A DNA stretch of 64,000 nucleotides, taken from assembly GCA_964369625.1 (NCBI GenBank), contig CAYJFC010000001.1, positions 18,921 through 82,920 on the forward strand. The letters are read 5' to 3'. Origin of the DNA: CAKOSP01 sp964369625 (GTDB taxonomy: Bacteria > Bacillota_I > Bacilli_A > RF39 > UBA660). The position numbers and the translations under genes are program-made. Positions 33,744-40,469 of the stretch are shown here, piece after piece (positions within the stretch are counted from its first letter, which is position 1; every line of letters begins with the position of its first letter). The notes under the pieces were generated by a model that saw only the letters and a list, made by a program, of their open reading frames with translations, had not been told where the DNA came from and searched no databases.

Positions 33744-34997
33744 ATGAAAAAAATTATTATTGAAGGAAATAAATTATTAAGTGGAACAATAAAAATAGGT
33801 GGTGCTAAAAATAGTGCGGTTGCACTTTTACCAGCAGCTATATTATCTAGTGGTATAACTAAAATATCAAGTGTTCCAAATATTTCAGATAAGGATGCTA
33901 TAGTTAGCATGTTAGAATTTTTAGGGGCAAGTGTTCTTATAGATAATAATAATTTTATAATAGATTCAAGCAAAGTTGAAAATAAACCTTTACCAATGGA
34001 TTACTGTCAAAAACTAAGAGCTTCATATTATTTTATGGGGATACTTTTAGCAAAATATAAATATGCTGAAGTATGTGTTCCAGGGGGATGTAAAATAGGT
34101 ACAAGACCTATAGATATTCATTTAAAAGGATTTGAATCTTTAGGAGCAACAGTAGAAGTATTAGAAGATAGAATAATATTAAAGGCTGATAACTTAGTGG
34201 GGAATAATATAAATCTCCCTTTTGCATCAGTGGGAGCAACTATAAATATTATGTTTGCAGCAAGTATGGCAACAGGTGTTACTATTATAAAAAATGCTGC
34301 TAAAGAGCCTGAAATTGTAAACATAGCGGATATGCTTATTAGTATGGGATTAGATATAAAAGGTGCAGGAACTGATACCATAACTATAGTAGGTAATCCA
34401 AATTTAAATGGTGGAAATATAAAAGTTGTACCAGATAGAATAGAAGCAGGAACATATATTATTATGGGGGCTTTACTTGGAAATGATTATAAAGTAAAGG
34501 GAGTAGATTTTACTCATTTAACTGCATTATTAAATAAATTTGATGACATGAAAATTAAATATGAAATATCTGGAGATGAAATAAAAATTAACAAACAAGA
34601 TAATTTAAATCCCGTTAATATCAAATCTTTAATTTATCCTGGGTTTCCTACTGATTTAGGACAACCTATGCAAGTTCTTTTGACAAAAACTGTTGGAACA
34701 TCTTTTTTTGAGGAAACAATATTCGAAAATAGAATGTTACATGTTAAATATTTAAATAAAATGGGAGCTGATATAAATGTTAATGGTAAATGCGCAACTA
34801 TAAATGGTCCAACTAATTATATAGGACAAAAAATAAAAGCTGGTGATTTAAGAGGAGGAGCAGCTTTAGTATTAGCTGGATTAATTGCTGAAGGAAAAAC
34901 AGAAATTGTTGAAGTTGAATATATACTTAGAGGTTATGAAAATATTATAAGTAAATTAACTAAATTAGGTGCTAATATTAAAATAGAAGAAATATAA
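33744..34997 (+). CDS. murA: UDP-N-acetylglucosamine 1-carboxyvinyltransferase
   Basis: First committed step of peptidoglycan synthesis. The EPSP-synthase-like fold is complete at 417 residues. The fosfomycin-target cysteine is Cys116 in PGGCKIGTRPID; KNSAVALLPA and DLRGGAALVLAG are family signatures. In Bacillus murAA is followed by spoIID; here five small genes lie between them. Confidence 0.96.
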   Translation: MKKIIIEGNKLLSGTIKIGGAKNSAVALLPAAILSSGITKISSVPNISDKDAIVSMLEFLGASVLIDNNNFIIDSSKVENKPLPMDYCQKLRASYYFMGILLAKYKYAEVCVPGGCKIGTRPIDIHLKGFESLGATVEVLEDRIILKADNLVGNNINLPFASVGATINIMFAASMATGVTIIKNAAKEPEIVNIADMLISMGLDIKGAGTDTITIVGNPNLNGGNIKVVPDRIEAGTYIIMGALLGNDYKVKGVDFTHLTALLNKFDDMKIKYEISGDEIKINKQDNLNPVNIKSLIYPGFPTDLGQPMQVLLTKTVGTSFFEETIFENRMLHVKYLNKMGADINVNGKCATINGPTNYIGQKIKAGDLRGGAALVLAGLIAEGKTEIVEVEYILRGYENIISKLTKLGANIKIEEI

Positions 34998-35022
34998 TAG
35001 AGTATAAAACTCTATTTTTATT
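34993..35022 (+). terminator. Terminator of murA
   Basis: AATAGAGT/ACTCTATT stem overlapping the stop codon, ATAAA loop, TTTATTTT tail. Confidence 0.7.
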
Positions 35023-35033
35023 TTGGAGATGAT

Positions 35034-35669
35034 ATTATAGAAAAAAAGGTAGGTATAATATTTTTAATAGGAATATGTATAGTTATATTAATTTATACTT
35101 TATATGGGGAAAAAAATGATAAATATATGTTTATAGGAGATAGTCTAGCTAGTGGAAAAACATATTTGACCAATAAATCATATAATTTTAATCATATGTT
35201 GATAGAAAATAATAATATCGTAGATTATAATGATGAACTTGTCATAAATAATATTACTACAAGAGATATATATGAAATCATATCCAATAACGAGACAATA
35301 AATGAGCAAACTGTAAAATCACTTATTAAGCAGGCGAAAGTAATTACTATAGCTCTTGGAATTGATGAATTAAATGATAATGCCAATATAAATATTTACA
35401 TGTATTATATGGATAAAATATTAGAAATAATAACTAGTTTAAATTACAATGATATTTATTTAATAGGATTATATTCTGATATAGATAAAATTAATGATGT
35501 TAATAAAATGTTAAAAGATTTAGCTCTAAAGTACAAAATAATTTATGTAGATATAAGTAATATAGTGGAAGATAAATATTTTTCCAGTGAATATATTAAT
35601 TTATTGGGTCATGAATATATAAAAAAATGTATATTGGGTAGTAAAAATAATCAAAATACTATTGATTGA
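35034..35669 (+). CDS. Membrane-anchored SGNH/GDSL-hydrolase-like protein, probable AUU start
   Basis: From an AUU codon at 35034 this reads 211 residues: a short basic start (IEKKVG), a membrane anchor (IIFLIGICIVILIYTLY), then an SGNH-hydrolase core with the nucleophile motif FIGDSLA, the glycine block LGIDELND and a late GHEY that may hold the catalytic His. GGAG (35025-35028) is five bases upstream. No in-frame ATG, GTG or TTG exists between that site and the ATG at 35127, and starting there would remove the anchor and lack a binding site. Substrate unknown; such proteins act as cell-wall or lipid esterases. Confidence 0.65.
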   Translation: MIEKKVGIIFLIGICIVILIYTLYGEKNDKYMFIGDSLASGKTYLTNKSYNFNHMLIENNNIVDYNDELVINNITTRDIYEIISNNETINEQTVKSLIKQAKVITIALGIDELNDNANINIYMYYMDKILEIITSLNYNDIYLIGLYSDIDKINDVNKMLKDLALKYKIIYVDISNIVEDKYFSSEYINLLGHEYIKKCILGSKNNQNTID

Positions 35670-35689
35670 TTAGGAAAATATGATATAAT
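35662..35689 (+). promoter_or_regulatory. Promoter of rpmE
   Basis: TTGATT (35662-35667), 16-base spacer ending TGA, TATAAT (35684-35689). Confidence 0.65.
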
Positions 35690-35709
35690 ACAAACGGCAA
35701 ACAAAATCT

Positions 35710-35727
35710 ATGCTTAAAATTAAGCAT
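35710..35727 (+). promoter_or_regulatory. Hairpin in the rpmE leader
   Basis: ATGCTTA/TAAGCAT inverted repeat directly before the GGAAGGAG ribosome binding site. It could be an autogenous L31 control element; ribosomal-protein leaders for L31 are known in Bacillota, but I cannot match this one to a family. Confidence 0.4.
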
Positions 35728-35745
35728 GGCGGAAGGAGAATATAA

Positions 35746-35955
35746 ATGAAAGCAAATATACATCCAGAAACAAAAGAAACTACAGTGACTTGTGCATGTG
35801 GAACTACTTTTACTGCTAAATCAACTAAAGAAGTAATTAACGTTGAGGTTTGTAGTAAATGTCATCCAGCATATGATGGAAATCAAAAAGTTACTGCTAA
35901 GAAAGCTGGTAATATAGAGAAATTTAACCGTAAACACGGATTAGATAATAAATAG
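35746..35955 (+). CDS. rpmE: 50S ribosomal protein L31 (zinc-containing form)
   Basis: A 69-residue protein with the four-cysteine zinc site of the C+ form: Cys16 and Cys18 in TCACGT, Cys36 and Cys39 in VCSKCHPAY. The C-terminal NIEKFNRKHG is the family's rRNA-binding end. GGAAGGAG precedes the ATG. In Bacillus the zinc-free paralogue replaces this one under zinc starvation; no second copy is in the window. Confidence 0.95.
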   Translation: MKANIHPETKETTVTCACGTTFTAKSTKEVINVEVCSKCHPAYDGNQKVTAKKAGNIEKFNRKHGLDNK

Positions 35956-35961
35956 TAAATT

Positions 35962-35986
35962 AGTAAAATATATTTTTACTTTTTTT
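35962..35986 (+). terminator. Terminator of rpmE
   Basis: AGTAAAA/TTTTACT stem with TATAT loop and T(6). Confidence 0.7.
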
Positions 35987-36023
35987 ATGTAATAAAGTAT
36001 AATAAGTATAGGAGATGATTAAA

Positions 36024-36467
36024 ATTAAAGTATATATAGCGGCAGATCACTTAGGTGTGAATGTAAAAGAAAGTTTAATAAGTTATTTAAAAGAAAATGA
36101 GATAAATATACAGGATATTGGATTAGAGAATAATGATCTAGATGATTATCCTGATTTTGCTTTTAAACTTGGAGAGTTAGTAAATGAAAATAATGCACTA
36201 GGCATTTTAATATGTGGTAATGGAATAGGAATGAGTATTGCTGCCAATAAGGTAAAAGGGATAAGATGTGCTAGAGTTTTATCAGTAGACGATGCTTTCA
36301 AATGTAAAAATCATAATGGTGCAAATGTAATATCTATAAGCAGTGAAAGTGATATTAATTTAATAAAAGATATGGTAGATATGTTTATTGCTACAAAAGA
36401 TCCATCAGAACCAAGATATTTAAAAAGAATAAATAAAATGAATAATTATGAAGGAGCTAACATATAA
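36024..36467 (+). CDS. rpiB: Ribose-5-phosphate isomerase B, probable AUU start
   Basis: RpiB interconverts ribose-5-phosphate and ribulose-5-phosphate. The family start is visible (KVYIAADHLGVNVKESL), with the Asp-His pair, catalytic Cys in LICGNGIGMSIAANK, and the HNGANVIS loop. The usual CGTG reads CGNG. AGGAG at 36010-36014 directly abuts the ATG at 36015, leaving no spacer, while the AUU at 36024 has the normal nine-base spacing and yields the family N-terminus. The conventional alternative is ATG 36015, adding three residues (MIK). The stop overlaps the next gene as TAATG. Confidence 0.85.
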   Translation: MKVYIAADHLGVNVKESLISYLKENEINIQDIGLENNDLDDYPDFAFKLGELVNENNALGILICGNGIGMSIAANKVKGIRCARVLSVDDAFKCKNHNGANVISISSESDINLIKDMVDMFIATKDPSEPRYLKRINKMNNYEGANI

Positions 36468-36646
36468 TGAATTATAAAATTATATTATATGCAGTGTTTA
36501 TTATGATAAGTGCAATTGCTTTATCGGGAATTAACTTTGATAATATAATTAAAAAAAATCGTGTAATTGAAGCTAGAATATTAGTTGTGATACTAAGTAT
36601 AATATCAGGTTATGTTTTAACAAATTTTGTATTAGATTTTTTATAA
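36467..36646 (+). CDS. DUF1146/YwzB-like small membrane protein
   Basis: A 59-residue protein with two membrane segments (residues 4-21 and 39-57) and a central AlxGINFDNIIKKNR-type loop typical of DUF1146. In Bacillus ywzB lies beside murAA and spoIID, as here. ATG 36467 shares TAATG with the rpiB stop, and AAGGAG is ten bases upstream. Function unknown; the neighbourhood suggests an envelope or sporulation role. Confidence 0.75.
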   Translation: MNYKIILYAVFIMISAIALSGINFDNIIKKNRVIEARILVVILSIISGYVLTNFVLDFL

Positions 36647-36656
36647 AGGGCTAAAA

Positions 36657-37568
36657 ATGAAAAATAAAAATGTTTATTTGCTAATAATTAGTATTATATT
36701 AATAATTAGTTATGTATTTATTCCAGAAGAAAAAGTAGTATTAAAAAAGGAAGTTTCTACAAAAAAAGAAGAAATAAGCATTAGAATTTTAAATGATGAT
36801 AATAGTATAATAAAAGTAAATTTAGAGGAATATATAATTGGAGTAGTAGCAGCAGAAATGCCTGCTTCTTTTCATATTGAAGCGCTAAAAGCACAAGCTA
36901 TTGCATCACGCACATATGCAATGTATAAAATAGAAAATAGTAGCAATGATTATGATGTGACAACAGATGTTACTACTCAAGCATTTATTACAATTCAGCA
37001 AATGAAAGAAAAGTGGCAAGAAGATTTTGATTATTATTATAATCAAATAAAAAATGCTGTAAATGATACAAACAACTTGGTCTTAAAGCAAGATAAAGAA
37101 ATAATATGTGCTTATTACTTTTCTATGAGTAATGGCTTTACGGAAGAATCTGAGTTAGTATTTAAAGAGGATTTAAGTTATGTTGGTTCCGTAGATTCTT
37201 CTTGGGATACGTTATTAAAAAATTTTGAATATACCACAAATATAACAAAAGATAAATTTTGTAATGCTTTAGAAATTAATTGTGATGAAATAGTTATTAA
37301 CAATATTATTAAAAGCGACTCAAATAGAGTTAATTACATTGAAATCAATAACAAAACTTTCAAAGGAACTGAGGTAAGAAATTTATTAGGTCTTAGATCA
37401 ACAGATTTTAATATAGAGATTGCTGAAAATATAAGTATTACTACTAAAGGGTATGGTCATGGCGTAGGTATGAGTCAGTATGGTGCTAATGAGATGGCAA
37501 AACAGAATAATAGTTATATTAATATTTTAAATCATTATTATCAAAATGTTGAAATAAATGAAATTTAG
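36657..37568 (+). CDS. spoIID: Stage II sporulation protein D (peptidoglycan lytic transglycosylase)
   Basis: SpoIID works with SpoIIM and SpoIIP in the mother cell to remodel septal peptidoglycan during engulfment. The 303-residue protein has an N-terminal membrane anchor (residues 6-21), the catalytic region EEYIIGVVAAEMPASFHIEALKAQ-type block with its active-site Glu, and the C-terminal GYGHGVGMSQYGAN. Synteny murA...DUF1146-spoIID-spoIIQ agrees. Confidence 0.95.
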   Translation: MKNKNVYLLIISIILIISYVFIPEEKVVLKKEVSTKKEEISIRILNDDNSIIKVNLEEYIIGVVAAEMPASFHIEALKAQAIASRTYAMYKIENSSNDYDVTTDVTTQAFITIQQMKEKWQEDFDYYYNQIKNAVNDTNNLVLKQDKEIICAYYFSMSNGFTEESELVFKEDLSYVGSVDSSWDTLLKNFEYTTNITKDKFCNALEINCDEIVINNIIKSDSNRVNYIEINNKTFKGTEVRNLLGLRSTDFNIEIAENISITTKGYGHGVGMSQYGANEMAKQNNSYINILNHYYQNVEINEI

Positions 37569-37616
37569 TGAATAATAATTAATTTTATTGACCATACTTT
37601 AATTAGGATGGTGAAT

Positions 37617-38246
37617 ATGAATAAAAGAAAATTAAAAGGATTTGTCTTACCAACAATTTATGTCATGACTTTATCTATTATATTTATTACAATAGTATTA
37701 TTAGGTAATTCATTAACTCCAGAAACATCTAATAGTCAATTAGATTACTCAGTTGACTCATTAACTGAAGATGAAGTACCTGTTGTATCTGAAGTATCTG
37801 TTAAACCTGTAAAACCATTTTTAGCTCAAAGTGTTAATATAACAAGAGATTATTACTCGAAAGATGATGAAAGTGATAATCAATCAAATTCATTGATATA
37901 TTATCAAGATACATACTTACAAAACACAGGTATCTTATATAATAGCACTGAAACATTTGATGTATTTGTTGTATTAGATGGAACAGTTAAAAATATATCT
38001 ACTGATGAAATAATGGGTATTGTTGTTGAAGTAACTCATGAACAAAATTTAACTAGTTTTTATTATAGTTTAAGCGAAACACAAGTAGAAGTGGGAACAA
38101 CTTTAAAAACTGGTGATGTTATTGGCAAAAGTGGTAATAACAAAATAGAAAACATAGAAGGAACATCTTTGTTATTTGAAATTTATTACCAAGGTAAGAC
38201 TATAGATCCAAATGTATTTTATGAAAGTGATTTATCAAATTACTAG
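37617..38246 (+). CDS. spoIIQ: SpoIIQ-like protein with degenerate LytM (M23) domain
   Basis: A 209-residue bitopic protein: membrane segment at residues 10-30, a linker, then a C-terminal M23/LytM-like domain (FDVFVVLDGTVKNI, VEVTHEQNLTSFYYSLSETQVEVGTTLKTGDVIGKSG, LLFEIYYQGKTIDPNVFY). SpoIIQ binds SpoIIIAH across the septum to form the feeding channel. All zinc-binding positions are lost: the usual HxGxD region is replaced by NTGILYN and the final HxH by LFE, so it is structural only. Assignment rests on fold plus its place after spoIID. ATG 37617 is preferred over 37608, which overlaps the GGATGGTGA binding site. Confidence 0.75.
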   Translation: MNKRKLKGFVLPTIYVMTLSIIFITIVLLGNSLTPETSNSQLDYSVDSLTEDEVPVVSEVSVKPVKPFLAQSVNITRDYYSKDDESDNQSNSLIYYQDTYLQNTGILYNSTETFDVFVVLDGTVKNISTDEIMGIVVEVTHEQNLTSFYYSLSETQVEVGTTLKTGDVIGKSGNNKIENIEGTSLLFEIYYQGKTIDPNVFYESDLSNY

Positions 38247-38248
38247 TA

Positions 38249-38269
38249 ATAACCCATTTGGGTTTTTTT
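38249..38269 (+). terminator. Terminator of spoIIQ
   Basis: AACCCA/TGGGTT stem, TT loop, T(7). Confidence 0.78.
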
Positions 38270-38287
38270 AAGTATGAAAGGAGATAT

Positions 38288-38860
38288 ATGAAGAATATAC
38301 TATATTTAGTGGATAACGAAATAATATATTATAGTCTAAGAAAAAACAATATATTCATAAAAAAAATCCCACATAATATCCTTTATGAAGGAAAAGTAGC
38401 TAGTGTTAAATTATTTTCTAAATATTTGATAGGCTTTTTTAAAGAACATAACCTAATAAATAATATATTTTTGGAAAATATATCTGTGTTAATAAATAAT
38501 AATTACACCACAGTAGACAAAGATATTTTAATAGACATATTAGAAAAAATACCTCTTAAAAAGCCTACTTTTATTAAAATATCAACTTTACTTAACCTTT
38601 GTAATGTTAATGTAATATTAGATAAGGAATATATTAATATATATTATAAAAACAAATCAAATAAAATTGTATATTCACATATAAATATAAATTTATTTGA
38701 TTCAATAGAAATATTAAAACTATTAAGAAAAAAAACCAATGGAAAAACAGTATATTATTTAGGTAATAATCCAAATATTATAAATTTATTAAAAGAATGT
38801 AAAGAATATGTTTATCAAAATCCTAAATTAGTTTTATTTAATATTGTTTCCAATTTGTAA
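38288..38860 (+). CDS. Uncharacterised protein, possible degenerate actin-like fold
   Basis: A 190-residue cytosolic protein that I do not recognise with confidence. The order of NILYLVDN, an ILYEGKV segment, a helix, VLINNNYTTVDKDILIDILEKI and a later YYLGNNPNIINLLKE recalls the N-terminal half of MreB/FtsA-type proteins, and in Bacillus the mreB-like gene mbl lies downstream of spoIIQ. However the ATP-binding DxG motifs are absent. AAAGGAGA precedes ATG 38288. Confidence 0.5.
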   Translation: MKNILYLVDNEIIYYSLRKNNIFIKKIPHNILYEGKVASVKLFSKYLIGFFKEHNLINNIFLENISVLINNNYTTVDKDILIDILEKIPLKKPTFIKISTLLNLCNVNVILDKEYINIYYKNKSNKIVYSHININLFDSIEILKLLRKKTNGKTVYYLGNNPNIINLLKECKEYVYQNPKLVLFNIVSNL

Positions 38861-38894
38861 TCATTTTGTTATATTCTTGCATTTTAACTAGAAA

Positions 38895-38903
38895 TGTTAT
38901 ATT
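38895..38903 (+). promoter_or_regulatory. Extended -10 promoter of the agrA-like gene
   Basis: TG-T-TATATT with a partial -35 (TTGCAT at 38877, short spacing). A small TTTGC/GCAAA hairpin lies just downstream in the leader. Confidence 0.45.
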
Positions 38904-38933
38904 TTGCTTATAGCAAAGTGTTTAGGAGTTTGT

Positions 38934-39637
38934 ATGATAAAATTTATTGTGGTAGAAGACGAAGTAGTAAATCAAAAATCCGTAAAGAAAGTAATAAGTA
39001 AATTAAGTTTTAGCTTTGATGAAGAAATTGATATAAAATATTTTATCGGCTATGATAAAAAGTTGGAAAAAGAAATAAAAGAACTTGATTGCAAGAAAAT
39101 ATATATTTTAGATATAGAACTTAAAAATAGTATCTCTGGTATAGAAATAGCTAGTAAAATAAGAAACGTAGATTGGAATAGTGAAATTATATTCATTACA
39201 CAGCATGATAGAATGTTTGAAACTGCTTATCGTAGTGTGTATAATGTGTTTAATTTCATAGAAAAATTTCACCATTTTGAAGAAACATTACATGACAATA
39301 TTAATAGTATTTTAAATAAAAATTTTGATAATAAAATGTTTGTATATACATCTAGAAGTAATACTTTATCATTATTTTATGATAGTATTTTATATGTTTA
39401 TAGGGATACAACTGATCGAAGATTATGCATTATTACTGAAAATAATACATATTTTGTGAATCTATCAATTCATGATATGCTTGATCAGCTAGATAATAGA
39501 TTTAAAATGTGTCATAGAGCATGTATAGTTAATACACATAAAGCTATCAAATACGATTATAAAAACAGTGCTATTATGTTGAGCAATGGTGAAAAACTAT
39601 CATTTTTATCTAAACACTATAGAAGCGAATTAGAGGC
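38934..39637 (+). CDS. agrA: AgrA-like LytTR response regulator (3' end lost in assembly gap)
   Basis: The visible 234 residues contain a receiver domain with acidic pocket VVEDE (residues 6-10) and the phosphoacceptor Asp in YILDIELKN, then a LytTR DNA-binding domain (about residues 135-234) with YVYRDTTDRRLCIIT, the HDMLDQL helix, CHRACIVNTHKAI and the ML SNGEKLSF strand. This is the AgrA/ComE architecture (about 240 residues), so only a few residues are missing. The start is ATG 38934 with AGGAG five bases before it. Reading on through the N run into the following kinase is an artefact. Confidence 0.88.
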
Positions 39638-39737
39638 NNNNNNNNNNNNNNNNNNNNNNNNNNNNNNNNNNNNNNNNNNNNNNNNNNNNNNNNNNNNNNN
39701 NNNNNNNNNNNNNNNNNNNNNNNNNNNNNNNNNNNNN
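39638..39737. other. Assembly gap of exactly 100 N
   Basis: One hundred consecutive N, the usual placeholder for a scaffold gap of unknown length. It removes the last codons of the agrA-like gene and the sensor half of the agrC-like gene. Confidence 0.99.
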
Positions 39738-40298
39738 CGTATTGAAGATGATAAAATATATAGACATAATATAACAAACAAATTATTAAGTGTAAAAGCT
39801 GTTGGTAATAAAAAAGTGGGTAAATTAATTGATGATATATTAGAAAATGAAAATTATGAAATTGATAATGCAATTAAATTTAGTGAAGTGCCTAAAACTC
39901 TTGTCGTTATATTTTATGATAAATTATATAAAAATAATAATATTAATTTTAAATTTGATAATCACTTGATTCCTGGAACACTTGCAAAACTTAATATAAT
40001 AACTATTGGTAAATTAACAGAATCAATTGGAATAGCGCTCGACAACGTAATAACAGCATCAACTACTGTAGAAAAACCATATTTACTAGCAATATTTAAA
40101 GATAATAAAAAATATATAGAAATTAGTTTAATAAATAATTTTAAAGACAGTATAGATTTAGATAAATTAGGAGATTTAAATTATTCAACCAAAAGAGAAG
40201 TTTCTGGCAAAGGATTATTTAGTATAAGTAAAGCTATAAAATATAAAATTAAAATACTAAATGACTCATTTAATATAACGTTCCAAATAAAAAAATAA
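39738..40298 (+). CDS. agrC: AgrC-like histidine kinase, C-terminal part (5' end lost in gap)
   Basis: The remaining 186 residues are the transmitter of an HPK10-type (AgrC/ComD) kinase. YRHNITNKLLSV is the His box, IGIALDNVITAS the N box and SGKGLFSISKA the G box of the GHKL ATPase. The polytopic N-terminal sensor, usually about 200-240 residues, must lie in the gap. Pairing with the LytTR regulator and the convergent agrB-agrD genes makes a peptide-sensing role very likely. Confidence 0.85.
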   Translation, partial: RIEDDKIYRHNITNKLLSVKAVGNKKVGKLIDDILENENYEIDNAIKFSEVPKTLVVIFYDKLYKNNNINFKFDNHLIPGTLAKLNIITIGKLTESIGIALDNVITASTTVEKPYLLAIFKDNKKYIEISLINNFKDSIDLDKLGDLNYSTKREVSGKGLFSISKAIKYKIKILNDSFNITFQIKK

Positions 40299-40324
40299 AT
40301 CATAATGGGTGATTTATTTTTTTG
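40293..40324. terminator. Bidirectional terminator between agrC and agrD
   Basis: Perfect ten-base stem AAATAAATCA/TGATTTATTT with a seven-base loop; T-rich on the plus side and A-rich upstream (U-rich in minus-strand RNA). It contains the agrC stop codon and ends just before the agrD stop. Confidence 0.8.
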
Positions 40325-40328
40325 TAAT

Positions 40329-40433
40329 TTATATTAATTCTTCTGGGCAATTTGGTTCATCAAATATCCAATTTGGAGAAAAACATTCTTTTCCTTGGGC
40401 AGTTCCAATATTTTTTAAAATATCTACTAACAT
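40329..40433 (-). CDS. agrD: AgrD-like autoinducing peptide precursor
   Basis: A 34-codon gene just downstream of agrB on the same strand, with AAAGGAG seven bases or so before the ATG. It has the three-part AgrD structure: an amphipathic N-terminal helix (MLVDILKNIGTAQGK), a cysteine-containing core (Cys17 to Phe24, CFSPNWIF) and an acidic tail (DEPNCPEELI) aligning position by position with the staphylococcal tail DEVEVPKEL. AgrB would cleave between Phe24 and Asp25 and join the Phe carboxyl to the Cys17 thiol. The predicted ring is eight residues; most known rings have five. The tail contains a second cysteine, Cys29. Confidence 0.88.
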   Translation of the reverse strand: MLVDILKNIGTAQGKECFSPNWIFDEPNCPEELI

Positions 40434-40469
40434 AATAACTCCTTTCTGTTTAAAATCTATCTTTTATCT

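Noticed and set aside
38904..40298. One long protein reading from the LytTR regulator through the N run into the kinase
   Set aside because: The frame continues only because the 100-N placeholder happens to keep it open. The two ends are a response regulator and a kinase, which are separate proteins.
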